A stretch of DNA of 64,000 nucleotides, taken from positions 124,001 through 188,000 of the forward strand of contig NTMA01000070.1 in the NCBI GenBank assembly GCA_002917075.1, in the 5' to 3' direction. This DNA is from Hawksworthiomyces lignivorus. Lineage: Eukaryota > Ascomycota > Sordariomycetes > Ophiostomatales > Ophiostomataceae. This document shows positions 46,210-56,985 of the stretch, in pieces. The notes under the pieces were generated by a model, which worked only from the letters and a program-made list of their open reading frames with translations, ran no database searches and was not told where the DNA came from. Position 1 is the first letter of the stretch. The number at the start of each line of letters is the position of its first letter. Made by a program: the position numbers and the translations under genes.

Positions 46210-47265
46210 ATGGCGCGTCGCAAGGAGCTTTCGCCTCAAATGCGCTCACGAATATGTGAGTTTTCGGCCTTGGGATATAGCCATGCTCGAATTCATAGAA
46301 TTCACCCCGAAATCCCACTTGGTACGATTAAGACGACTATACGGTGTGAATTCTTTCGAGTTAATAACGAGACAAGACCACGGTCTGGAACACCGCGAAA
46401 GTTGACCGAAGAACAACGAGATCAAATCTACGATATAGTTATATATGTGAATCCTCATATTTCTTACCGAGATCTTTTAGATTTAGTAAATAATGTTATT
46501 AAAGAACGAACATTTTATATTCTTTTCAAAGAACTTGGTAAACGAAAATGACGTTAGTTAAAAAGACTATAATTGTTTATAGAATATATTGTTGTTCGAC
46601 TTAATTGGACTCAATAATATAAATATTTTACAAAAGATTAATGAAAAAAGGTTAAATAAACTAATAAATATATTATTAAAAGAAATATCGAAGTACAACC
46701 AATTTGGACATTTACTCGACCATCACAATAATTTACAAAACACGACGTTCAAAAAGTAAAAAGTATTAAAAGAAAAATAAAAAAAATACTTTAAACAAGT
46801 TTTGGTTACAATACATAAACCGGTTTGGTTCCTCTCGATGGTAATTCTACAATTGTAAGAGAAGAAGTTTTCGTATAAGTTATTCATTGTTTATATAAAT
46901 CTTTTTTATCAGATTTTGTTGAAACTGATGATATTTTCATATACGACAACGTACTAATACATTTAACTCGAGTAGTTATAGAATTACTTAAGAGACTTAA
47001 AATACAAACGATGGTTTGGCCGTCTTATTTACCTGATTTAAATCCCATCGAAAACATATGAACTCTTATGAAAACAAAGATTTACCGACGTTATTCAGAA
47101 CTTGAACACATAGCTGATACAAATGATACTTTACGACGTCTAATACAGACGACACAAGAGGTCTGACGGGAGATGGATCAAGAGATTTTGAACAAATTAG
47201 CTAGTACTATGCCTCATCGCGTACAGGCAGTGATTAAGGCGCAGGGTTGGTATACAAAGTATTAA
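46210..47265 (+). pseudogene. Tc1-like transposase pseudogene with 13 in-frame stops and no frameshift
   Basis: Reading from the ATG at 46210 to the TAA at 47263-47265 gives exactly 352 codons in one frame. The first 113 codons are open: an N-terminal helix-turn-helix (MARRKELSPQMRSRICEF ... GYSHARI) and a second one around KLTEEQRDQIYDIV. After that, 13 internal stops occur, at 46549, 46555, 46570, 46615, 46639, 46642, 46657, 46729, 46792, 46816, 46876, 47059 and 47164. The catalytic region is still readable: an Asp at 46945-46947 (YDN) and a Glu at 47050-47052 (NPIE) are separated by 34 residues, preceded by WPSYLPDLNP. All stops can be explained by C-to-T or G-to-A changes of CAA, CAG, CGA or TGG. 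It is not functional as it stands. Confidence 0.92.
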
Positions 47266-47297
47266 TGTACCAGTAGGGCGTTGGTTGACATGGTTAC

Positions 47298-47343
47298 CGA
47301 ATTTGATACTTTGAAATAGATTCAGACTAATTGCGACCCACTG
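47298..47343 (-). repeat. Right terminal inverted repeat of the Tc1-like element
   Basis: It ends ...CGCAATTAGTC...-complementary sequence followed by TA. It pairs with 46072-46117 with two mismatches (GGGTCGCAA versus GGTTCGCAG near the tip). Confidence 0.93.
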
Positions 47344-47788
47344 TAATATATTTAGCTGATCAATACAATTAAACGTACGAAAAGGACACAAGCAAGCGTT
47401 GAGCTTCAGTCTTTGCAGTATATCACTCACTGAACTTCAGGTGCATGGCTGGGGGGGTTTTTTTTAACTTTTTTTATGTAAAAATTGTCCTATTAAGTCC
47501 ATCCAGAAAAAAAAATACGAACCAGTCATATGTACCTCCATTCGGAAGCTCAGGGGAAGAAGGGAAGTAAAAATAGGATAAGGGAACACAACAAAAGAAG
47601 AGTCTAAGTCTTTTCTCCCCAGACCAAAAACCTATCCCACGAGGGTTTAACACGAGAAAAAAATGGATCTTTTTCCTGGTTCATGAAAAAAAAATAATCG
47701 TACGAATTGACAACACAAAAGAAAACGGCAAAACTCCAGAAAAAAAAGTACAATCTTCACCCTTTCAGGGGTAGATTATACTTCCTCT
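47344..47788. other. 3' flank between transposon and cupredoxin gene
   Basis: About 445 bp with A- and T-runs and no open frame of note. It is the likely 3'UTR of the minus-strand gene that ends at 47789. Confidence 0.5.
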
Positions 47789-49017
47789 TTAGAATTTGAC
47801 GGCCACGGCATTCGAAGGCAGAGCACCTGGCACACCACCAAATGCACCAAGACCTTGAGCCTGGACAGCAGGGAAGGAACCAGCAGCGCACTGGACGGCG
47901 CAAGAGCATGAGCCATCACCGTTCAGGGTACCACTGCCAGTGACAACGCCAGTACCACCTGAGGAGCTGACAGAGCTCGAAGAACCAGTACCCAGAGGTG
48001 CCAGGGCAGTGTTGGTCTCAGTGCTACCGGTGCCACCCAGAGTAGCCGTCAACGAGCTGTCGCCTGAGCTGGCAGTCGTAGTGCTGCCAGTGCTGCCAGT
48101 GCCCGAGCCAGCAGCCGCACCACCCCCGTTGCCAGTGATGGCGCTGCCGGTGCCGGTGCCGTTCTGAGCAATGGCCATCTCCTGGAACATGGCCTGGGTC
48201 TTGGCAGCGGTAGGGTTGATAGAGAAAGTCATACCCTTGCCACAGTGGCCGGCCTGGCGGCAGTAGAACCCTAGTGACTGTTAGTCTACAATTCTTCTGT
48301 GGCAAGAGGAAATGAAGCTGAGGACTTACACAGAGGAGTGGCAACCATGACCTGCAGAGCGACCTGCGGGGGAGGGTTGACGCTGTTGTTGGCATTGGGC
48401 TGGAAGCCAGAGTCCATACCGCCGGCCAGGAGCTCGCAGGGCGTGGCGAAGGCGGACTGGGTGACGGTGTGGTTCTGGCTCAGGAAGGTGAAGATGACCA
48501 TATCGCCCACGTTAGCCGTGATGCTGCTGGGCTCGTATTGCAGACCCTTGGGACCACCGACGGTGACGGTGTGAGTGGCACCAGCGGCGCCCGCCACAGC
48601 TGATGCACCCACAGCCGTAGTACCTGTGCCTGCACCGACGACCGCTGCTGCGGTAGTCTGGAGGGGAGGGGCGCCCACAGCTGCGGCACCACCGTTGGCG
48701 GTAACTGTTTGGGTGACGGTCTGGACAGCGTTGATGGTAGTGGTCGGGACTCCGCCACCACCGTTGACCCAGATAACGACGATTTCGTTCAGAGAACCCA
48801 GGATCAGGCCGGCCTCCGAAAGGAGAGCCTCATCTGCAGCCACGACGTTCGTGCTGCTACCGACAAGGCCGCCAACACCACCGAGGACGTCACGAGATGG
48901 GTGCGCCTCCTTCATGTGGGCATTGTTAGGATCGCGGCGGACGGGGTACACGTTGTGAACGGCCTTGGCGAGTGCCACAGGGGCGAGGCCCATGCTTAAC
49001 GCTACAGAGAACTTCAT
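47789..49017 (-). CDS. Secreted cupredoxin-like serine/glycine-rich protein
   Basis: Two exons on the minus strand, 49017-48330 and 48270-47789, with a 59-nt intron (GTAAGT..CACTAG, branch CTAAC), encode 389 residues. The signal peptide is MKFSVALSMGLAPVALAKA. A region with Val/Thr/Ala-rich repeats (TVTQTVTANGG) follows. The cupredoxin domain (about 155-275) reads YEPSSITANVGDMVIFTF, NHTVTQS, CELLAGG and, across the splice, LWFYCRQAGHCGKGM. The His, Cys, His and Met expected to bind type I copper are visible in NHT, FYC, GHC and GKGM. The C-terminal 120 residues are Gly/Ser/Thr-rich with a CSCAVQC motif and no clear GPI signal. Related fungal proteins are called extracellular serine-rich or GPI-anchored cupredoxins; the function is unknown. 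Confidence 0.88.
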
Positions 49018-51909
49018 TGTGTTGTTCGAGGAGGTTCGTGGAGTGGTGAAAATAAAGCGAGAGAAAAAGACTAGCTTTGACGAAAATAAGACTCTTGATT
49101 TGAAGACAAACTTAATTCCTCTAGGGACCGAAATGAAAGTATTTCCTGGATGGCGAGAGCCTGCTCGTGAGGACGAGAAAAGAAAAAGATAAATGAAAAG
49201 AAATGAACGAACGTCTTTTCCGTTTGACGAAAATTATAAAAGACGAGAACAGGTATGAAGAAGAAAAGAGAAGAAGAAGAAAGAAACAAAAGAAGAGAAA
49301 GGGAAAATAAAAAGGAAAAGAAGACAGATGGAGGGCGATGGGGAGTACATAAACAGAAAGTCTTGGCTCGCATTGTGCTGTAAGCGGGAGACGTCTTTTC
49401 TGCTAGGAGAGACAGAAGACTTGGCTTGAAAGAGGAGACGATCCCACGGCCGGGGTCATCGCACGCCGAACTTGGCATTTTTTTGCTGCGTCTGTCTGTG
49501 AGATGAAAGTATGGGTGAAAGTGACGGTCTCCATCATCCCCTTTCTCTCCTCAACCCCTCAGCCCCCGTCAAGGGGGTGTGCGATACGAAGGTGAAGCCA
49601 AGCGTAATAGGAATTTGGAAATAGTGGCCAGCAGAATAGGAGGCAGGCCAGCATAGGTCTCTCCTGGTGCTGTTCTTAGCAACAACTCCTTGTTGGCAGT
49701 TCTCCCATACCCCCCAACATTTCGAAACAGATGAGCGACAATCATCCGTGTAGGACACGCCCATGTTCGGACCCTTACGTCTCCGAACTAATAGACGTTA
49801 TTGTTCCCAGGAGGCTCTGCAGAGGCGTGGTTTTACTTGAAATAGAAAGGGCAAAAAGCAGTACTAGCTACAAGGGTGCAGCCGAAAGGGTCCAAACACT
49901 GAGAGTTTGTTTTTAGGGTGGGTGTTCTGCTGTAAGGTTGCCCAATGGGGGCCTCTCGGCAAAGGAGAAAGCCAAAAGAGTGCTAGTAACCTCGTCGCTT
50001 AGGCAAAGCCAGATAAGCACAATATACAAAATGTGAGAAAACGCTAACAGCTTTAGTGTACAACATCTCGACGTCTGATGTGTACGAAGGACATGGCTGG
50101 GGTTGTGTGTGGCAGATCTGTCTCGGATCGTGTTTTGGCATGCCACTAACAAGACAGGGGTGTGGGCTACTGTGAGACCGCTTGGGCCTCGGCCTTCGTC
50201 TCTGGCCTTTTTTTTTTCTTTTTCTTTTTTTTTTTTTTTTTCTTTTTGACAGCTAAATATTATACACATACCGCCTAGCAGCAATACAATACTAAGTAGG
50301 TATACTCATTGGAAAGGCGACTCGTGCCTGTTGCTTGTCGCCATTTATGGGCATCATAGGCCGGTTATGGAGAAGATGGAAAGAGGAGGAAAAAGAGGGA
50401 ATAAAGAAAGGAGGTAAATAAAAGGTGTCGTCAAGTGATCTCAGAGGAGAATGCTTTTTTTTTTTTTTTTTTTTTCATTTCTCATTTCTCTCAATTCAAA
50501 TTTTTTTGGGGCAAGCAATGCGACGGTGCCATTCGTTAAGATTCTGGTGAGGCAAAGACAAGAAAGAAGAGGATGCAATTGCAGGGATGTTTTTGTCAAC
50601 CTCAAGTCTCTTTCCAGATCAGGGAGTTTGCTCCCTGATAGTGGACTCGGGCTAATTGTGTTCGGTTCTACAGAGCATATTCACGGCGTATTAGTGACCC
50701 AGACATGCGCTAAGACCTCCAAGACAACCCCAGTAGCCTCCTTCTAATTACGGCTCCTCCCTCTGCCCCCATAAAAGCTAAAATTGAAGGTTTATGCTCT
50801 TCTACGCACGCTATTACACGTCCAGTAGATGCTTCTAGTACCAAGCCACTGTACTCGTACTCCGCGTATCTAGAATGTAAAATGCCTCTGCACATTACAA
50901 TGCTCGCGGTGAACACATTTGGTTCTCAACCCTAGCTAGCTTAATTTAGCACGCACCCTTTGCCCTTATTCAGGGGCCTTTTATTGCTCTGCGAGTGTTC
51001 TGAACCTCGCCTGGCAAAAGCGGAGAGCTCTTGCACATGTAGATGTGTGAGAATGGCGACAATCGCACAGATAACCAGAGGTCTGGCTTTGCGCATCTTG
51101 ATGAGCGCAACAGCTTTCGAAAAGCATTCAAAACTTCCCCTCTAAAACCGGCCTGCGAGCCACCTGAGTGAGAGATCAAATCGTAATGCAAACCAGCTCT
51201 AGTAAGTACGCCGCGTAAGACATTAAGCAATGGGACGTAGTCGTACAGCAGTAGAGCAATGATAGGAAGAGGTGTAGGCTGCCACAACGGATAAAGTTTT
51301 TTTGGAAATGCCCCGCCAGCTTGACACAAAGAGACACGACTAGCAAGACAAGACAGAGACATGCAAAACGGTCCGGGCGAACGCAGAGCCGCCGGCTATT
51401 CCGCCTCCTGGAAACAACGCGTGTGTCAGAACCTTTTGTGTCCAGCAGGGATCTCGAGCTAGTCCAGTATGTATGTACGGCATTGGCAGCAGACGGCCTT
51501 CCTCTTCAGTACAATTTTTATTCCGTCCTTCCTAGCCACTGCCTCTCATTTTGACTTGCTTTCCAGCATTTCCTTGTTAAGCCTTGCCGTCGATCAGACG
51601 AAGTGATCTACTCCATTACCTGCAGAGGAACAGCCACTTTAACAAAACACCCTGTTGAATCTTTCCCACCCACGTACATTGGTGTGGCTGCAGTCGTCAT
51701 CCGTTTCTCATTTTCTCCATACTGCGAGTTTAGCAGCTGTCCAATTTGCTTGTTTTTCCCATCCGGAGCTGGAGCTTTGTTCTCTCCGGAATTGCAGTTG
51801 CGTGGGCTGGGATGGCATTTTGTATGCGCAGGAGTACGTGAACTTGAGCGCAGAGCCCGGGGTCGTAGATGCCAAGAATCCGACCAGGGCTCTCCATTCA
51901 TCTGGTCAC
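49018..51909. other. Intergenic between cupredoxin and SMN genes
   Basis: About 2.9 kb without a supported gene. The segment at 49020-49340 is A/G-rich on the + strand, i.e. a C/T-rich leader and promoter of the cupredoxin gene. T-runs of 15 or more lie near 50230 and 50457-50475. A perfect 9-bp inverted repeat lies at 50618-50639. A 130-codon minus-strand frame (50970-51362) has an ATG but no recognisable motif. Confidence 0.5.
50618..50639. repeat. Perfect 9-bp inverted repeat with 4-nt loop
   Basis: ATCAGGGAG, loop TTTG, then CTCCCTGAT. It lies in a gene-free stretch; a hairpin or a dyad binding site is possible. Confidence 0.65.
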
Positions 51910-53184
51910 TCATTCATCGGCATGCATGTCTTCGTCTTTTTCGTCTTCTAGCCCTTGCTCCTGTTGGCTTTGCTGAAGAGCTGCCTGTTGGCCCTCGTAG
52001 AGCCCTGTATAGTATCCAGCATAGTACCACGACATGAGCAGCTTTTTCAAGTTGTCATCGGCTGGCGATGTTAGCGAATGAAGGAAGCCGAACGACAGAG
52101 GGAGGGTAAAGGCTAGTAGAAGATCACGACATACTACTTCCCAAGACAGTCTGTGGGGAGATGAGGCCGGGAGCAGAAGGCTGGTTCTAAATGACAAAGG
52201 GACAGCAAAAAGCCAAGTCTGTTAGTACATGTGCAATTCATGCAGAAAGCACCAAGGAATGCTTCTTTTCCCAATGTCTCCTCAGTCCGGATCGACGAGG
52301 GGATTTTCATCCGCACATTTCCGACCCGTTCTTTGCAGGGCAGAAGGTGAAGAGGACACACATTGTGCATATCGAGAAGAGGGGACGAGAGATTAGGGGC
52401 AAGAATTCACCATATCGAATGCAGCAGGAGGAATGACTCTCTCTGCTGTCTCCGCTTCCGCCTCAATTCTCTCTGATGCCCCAGCCTGTTTCTCTAAAGA
52501 AGACGGAGCAGCGGTGGCAGCAGGAAACGCCCCCGCTGTTTGGCTAGCCACTCTTTCCTCTGCTGTTGTCCGATCGCGTTCTTGTGTTTCACCGGTACCA
52601 CCGTGCCCGTGCCCACCGAAACCGATGGAGTGGTCACTCTTCGTACTCCTTCCACCACCGGTAGCAACGCTGTCGCCACTCAGTGCGTGGCTCCCCTTTT
52701 CTTCTTCTTCGTCAGCTATGCTGTGTGTTGTTTCAGGCTTGGCATTCTGACTCGTTTCTTGTCTGTACAGAATTTCACCAAATGTTTGGCGTTTTGTTTC
52801 GCCAAGGCGCAGAGGAAAATTTCGTCAGCCACACACAGATTCTCAAACAGACCAGGGAAACAACATGAAACGACCCATTCTCAAGGCCTCCTCTTTCTCC
52901 TCCTGATCTTGAGATTCATTTTTTTTTCCCATTCACAGATGCTAGCAATGTCAGTAACTCACCCTATTTTGAGCACGTCTGGAAGCGCTGGCAGATCGTC
53001 AGTTGTGCCTCCACGCGCCCGGACGCTATGAAAGATCTGAAGAGTCTGTCAACAGCAGGGCTCCATACCGAACAGATGAAAGAGAGGAATGAGAAGTGCC
53101 TGCCTTGTAGTCGCCCACGACTTGTTCCCACGATTGAGCAATAACTGTGGTGTCATCCCATGCGGTGCCATATTCTGCTGCCAT
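51910..53184 (-). CDS. Survival motor neuron (SMN) homologue
   Basis: Five exons on the minus strand can be joined into 236 residues: 53184-53104, 53036-52963, 52762-52411, 52186-52135 and 52061-51910. The N-terminus has the Gemin2-binding-type motif (TAWDDTTVIAQSWEQVVGDYK) continuing into IFHSVRARGG. The C-terminus has the YG-box oligomerisation helix (NLKKLLMSWYYAGYYTGLYE), and an acidic tail follows. The middle is Glu/Gly-rich; there is no Tudor domain, as is usual in fungal SMN. SMN assembles Sm rings on spliceosomal snRNAs. Intron 1 begins with GC, not GT (see findings); the others are GT..AG. Introns 2 (200 nt) and 3 (224 nt) are long for this window, so an extra exon or a different boundary is possible; exon 4 could end at 52138 or 52135. 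The gene is divergent from the FGGY kinase gene. Confidence 0.85.
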
Positions 53185-54113
53185 GACGGCTGCCTTGGTT
53201 TTGTGATTTCTTATTTTGTCGTTTTGTCTTTTATGAGAGTGCATGGATACTCTTTGCTTATGTGAGTGAGAATGGCAGCAAATGAAAAGTTGGTCGCTGA
53301 GAGAGCTTTCCGCCAAGTGAAATTTCCATTGGTCTGTCACTGTGGCTAGTTAACTCCAAGCTTAGGCTACCCGCCTATTTTCCCACTATGCGAAATAGCT
53401 GCAGGCACCTCTCTGGGGCAATCATCTCTTATCTTAATGGGCATCGCAAAACTTGGATCGAATCAAAATTTGGCTCGAACATAACTGATCTATAGCACTC
53501 TCTCTCTCTCTTTTTATTTATTTATTTTTTTATTTCCACAATTAACAATTGTAGAGATGTATCATGCAAGCCGATTTTGCCTCAAGCCTGGTACTCTCAC
53601 GCCATACTCAGCTGGGAGAAAATCGGCGAAAATCTTTTGAGAATTTTTACTTAGCTTCTGTAAGCTGCGCAGTGTTTTATTTATTTAATTATTTTCTACA
53701 ATATCACTCACTCGTGAACGGTCTAGAACCACGATGATACGGTGAATCCGCCCCAGTCTTCGGTGCGGCAAAATCCCGCCCTCGCTGGCTTCGTTCCAGA
53801 CGTTTTGGTTCTGTGTATTACTCTACTGCCCACTAATCGCGGGGCATTCGGAGGGGAGGACTTTCTCTATCCAGTAGCCCCGCATGATCGATATCGGCGA
53901 CCAGGTGACGATGGATGAAGGGGAGGCAAATTTGGCCTTGGGGGAGAGCTATATCACTGTCGTGTTCACTTGGCGTTGGCTCGCCCGTAAACCGGATTCT
54001 GGGGGATTTCCTCTTCCCCTGAATTCTTATTGCCTAGCTGACTTGCGTGGGCGTAAATTGAAAGATTTTCATAAACACTGTAAATATTCTGTGCATTGTG
54101 CCCATTAGAGAAC
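53185..54113. promoter_or_regulatory. Divergent intergenic region between SMN and FGGY kinase genes
   Basis: About 0.9 kb between two head-to-head genes. It is A/T-rich with a CTCTCTCTCT/TTTATTTATTT stretch at 53500-53535 and another TTTATTTATT near 53680. A 74-codon + frame (53884-54108) has no motif and stops before the kinase start. Confidence 0.4.
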
Positions 54114-56203
54114 ATGAGTGCGAAAGAGGTGACATTTCTCCCGGCTGACGCGTTCTTGACATGATGTTAGAAACATGGCTTCACTTACTTACACCCTTAG
54201 GGCGACTACTTCATCGGCGTGGACGTCGGCACCGGCTCTGCCCGGGCATGCGTGATTAACGCCAGCGGAGAGATCAAGGGCCTGGCCTCTGAAGACATCC
54301 GGTTATGGAAAGTGTCAAATGGCTACGAGGAAACACACTATGTGAGCCAGATGTCTGCTGCCAGAGGAGGAGATCTGCCCAGATCTGCCCAGAGTGTGCT
54401 TGAAGCAGAACAGCCCTGCTAATGTGGACCGCTCTTTAGGAGCAATCGACGACGGACATCTGGAAGCACATATGCAATGCGGTCCAGCAAGCCGTTGCCC
54501 AGGCGGGAGGGAGCTCGATTGCGGCTGCCATCCGCGGCATCGGCTTCGACGCCACCTGCTCGCTGGCCGTGTTCAGCCACGACACAGACGAGCCCATGAC
54601 GGTGACAAAGTCCCGCCTGGGGGGTGCAGATCCAGAAGACCGCAATGTCATTCTCTGGCTCGACCACCGCGCTCTGCGCGAGACCGACGCTATCAACGCC
54701 ACAGGCCACAACCTACTGCGCTACGTCGGCGGCACCATGAACGTGGAGATGGAGATGCCCAAAGTGCTGTGGCTCAAGAACCACATGCCGGCCGACGCCT
54801 TTGCGCGGTGCAAGTTCTACGATCTGGCTGATGCCCTCACCCACTTGGCCACTGGCTCTGAGACCCGGAGCTTCTGCAGCACCGTGTGCAAGCAGGGCTA
54901 TGTGCCTGTCGGCGTAGACGGCAGCGTGAAGGGGTGGCAGGAAGACTTTTACCGGGCCGTGGGCCTGGACGAGCTGGCCGACGACAACTTTAAGCGCGTC
55001 GGCGGCGTCAACGGGGTGGTTAGCCTTTTTTCTTTTTATGCGAATATCAGCAATGGAAAACAAAACGCAGAGGGACGCCTTGGCTAACTTTTTTCTCTAT
55101 TTCTCTCCTCAATCCAGAATGGCCAGTACCTCAGCGCTGGCGAACTCATTGGTCCTCTGTCGGCGAAGGCGGCCGAGCAGCTCGGCCTGCCCGCGGGCAT
55201 CGCCGTTGGCAGCGGCGTCATCGACGCTTACGCCGGGTGGATCGGCACCGTAGGCGCGCCGGTCGACCTGGCCAGCAAGAGCAGCGAAGGCAGCACGAGC
55301 GCCGAGGCAGTCGCCAGCACGGCAAACGACGTCAGCCTGGCCTTTACGCGGCTGGCGGCGGTCGCGGGCACGTCGACGTGCCACCTGGCCATGTCGCGCG
55401 ACGCCGTGTTTGTGGACGGCATCTGGGGCCCGTACCGGGACGTGATCCTGCCGGACTTTTGGATGGCCGAGGGCGGCCAGTCGGCGACGGGCGAGCTGAT
55501 CCGCCACGTGGTCGAGACGCACCCCGCGTACGCCGCCGTCAAGGCGAGCCTCGCGGCGGGGGACAACATCTTTGACCACCTGAACGCGCGGCTGCACGCC
55601 ATGGCGGCGGAGGCGGGCACGCCGGCCGTGGTGGGCTTCGTGGCCCGCCACCTCTTCTTCTACGGCGACCTGTGGGGCAACCGGTCGCCGCTGGCCGACC
55701 CGCACATGCGCGGCGCCCTCGTCGGCGTGGGCAGCAGCGACTACGAGGGCACGGACGGGCTGGCGCGGCTCTACTACGCGGCGCTCGAGTTCATCGCGCT
55801 GCAGACGCGCCAGATCGTCGACGCCATGAACGGCGCAGGCCACGCCCTGCAGAGCGTGTTCATGTCCGGCAGCCAGTGCCGCAACGACCTGCTGGTCGGC
55901 CTCATCGCGACGGCCTGCGGCCTGCCCGTGGTGATCCCGCGGTACGACAACGCCGCGGTGGTGCACGGCGCCGCCATGCTCGGCGCCAAGGCAGCCAGCG
56001 GGCCCGGCGACGGCAAGACGGAGCCGCTCTGGACAATCATGACGCGCATGACGCGCGCCGGCCGGGTGGTGTACCCATCCCAGAACACGGACGAGGCCAA
56101 GCTGCTGCAGGCCAAGTACGAGGTGCTCCTCGACCAGTTCCGCACGCAGCGCGCCTACCGAAGCAAGGTGGACGAAGCTGTCAAAGGCCTGAAGAAGGAA
56201 TAA
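54114..56203 (+). CDS. FGGY-family carbohydrate kinase
   Basis: Four exons, 54114-54128, 54201-54341, 54440-55018 and 55118-56203, encode 606 residues; introns are 72, 98 and 99 nt. Exon 1 codes only MSAKE and is inferred, because the next exon opens directly at DYFIGVDVGTGSARACV without an ATG. Other landmarks are EQSTTDIWK after intron 2, GIGFDATCSLAVF, NVILWLDHRA, KVLWLKNHMP, FYDLADALTHLATGSE, NGQYLSAGEL after intron 3, GSGVIDAYAGWIGTVG and GSQCRNDLLVGLIATACGLPVV. It belongs to the eukaryotic FGGY clade near yeast YDR109C and human FGGY; relatives are reported to phosphorylate ribulose-type sugars, but the exact substrate here is inferred. Exon 4 is markedly G/C-rich compared with the rest of the window. 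Confidence 0.9.
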
Positions 56204-56985
56204 TAAGGGCAGCAGAGAGATGCCAAAAGATAAAATCGGTTGTGTAAATACAACACTAATAGCCAGCCCAGGAACGGTAAAACTTAATAATACAAGCGTG
56301 CATTCGAAGAAAGGCCCATCTGCAGTGAATGGTAACGGGAAAGGGAGAGAATTGACAAAAAGACTACAGCAGCCTTCAACATATGGTGTAGCTATTTATA
56401 TGGGCTTAAGTATGCTACCCAGTAGTTATCAGTTAATGAGTTCGAAGACAGCTTAAGCCTATGCCCCACTAGACAGTGCTCTGTGAAGCATTAACAAAGA
56501 TTTTCTTAGTTGAGCATTTCTGATTGGCTAGCCTCCCTGTTTGGCTGGTGCTGCGCGAAAGACGCTTGGGCCAACCAAAACCGCTCTTTGGACCAGGCAA
56601 ACAACACCGGCCACAGGTAGCTCTGCTTTGGTTCTGAGGCTAAAAAATTGTAGAATCCCAACGACGCGATCCAAAAGCAAAAGACACGAGAACGCACCCC
56701 TCTCAAAGACACGAACGGAGTCGAGCAAGCCATTCTCACCATTGTCTCCTCCTCCAGCCAGTTGGCGCCTCCTGGCAAGATACCCTTGTCCTGCGCTAAA
56801 AGAGAGGGCCGAGTTCAAACAGCTATCGAGACCTGCGGGAAGGAGCAAGCCAAGCGTCAGGGAAGTCACAACAGGGAACAGCACTAAACGACGGCAGGAA
56901 CAGCCCTTCAGCGTCGCTGCTGGTTAATTTACCCTCTTTTGTTTTGTTGCATTCTTTCTTTTTCTGCTACTTCTTCAGCTTCACA
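56204..56985. other. Intergenic between FGGY kinase and NIC96 genes
   Basis: About 780 bp: a 3' flank followed by the presumed NIC96 promoter. TTTTTCTGCTACTTCTTCAG lies just before the ATG at 56986. No gene is supported. Confidence 0.5.

Larger units (their letters stand above)
46072..47343 (+). mobile_element. Decayed Tc1-like (DD34E, impala-type) DNA transposon
   Basis: A complete element of 1272 bp bounded by 46-bp terminal inverted repeats that differ at two positions, and flanked by the TA duplication expected of Tc1/mariner insertion (46070-46071 and 47344-47345). It carries one transposase frame on the + strand (46210-47265). Length, TIRs and the DD34E spacing fit fungal Tc1-like elements such as impala or Ant1. 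It lies between the convergent DUF1996 and cupredoxin genes. The interior is much more A/T-rich than its surroundings. Confidence 0.92.

Noticed and set aside
50970..51362. 130-codon minus-strand frame with ATG
   Set aside because: No motif or conserved-looking pattern; left unannotated.
55109..55966. 285-codon minus-strand frame inside the FGGY kinase gene
   Set aside because: Antisense shadow of the G/C-rich kinase exon.
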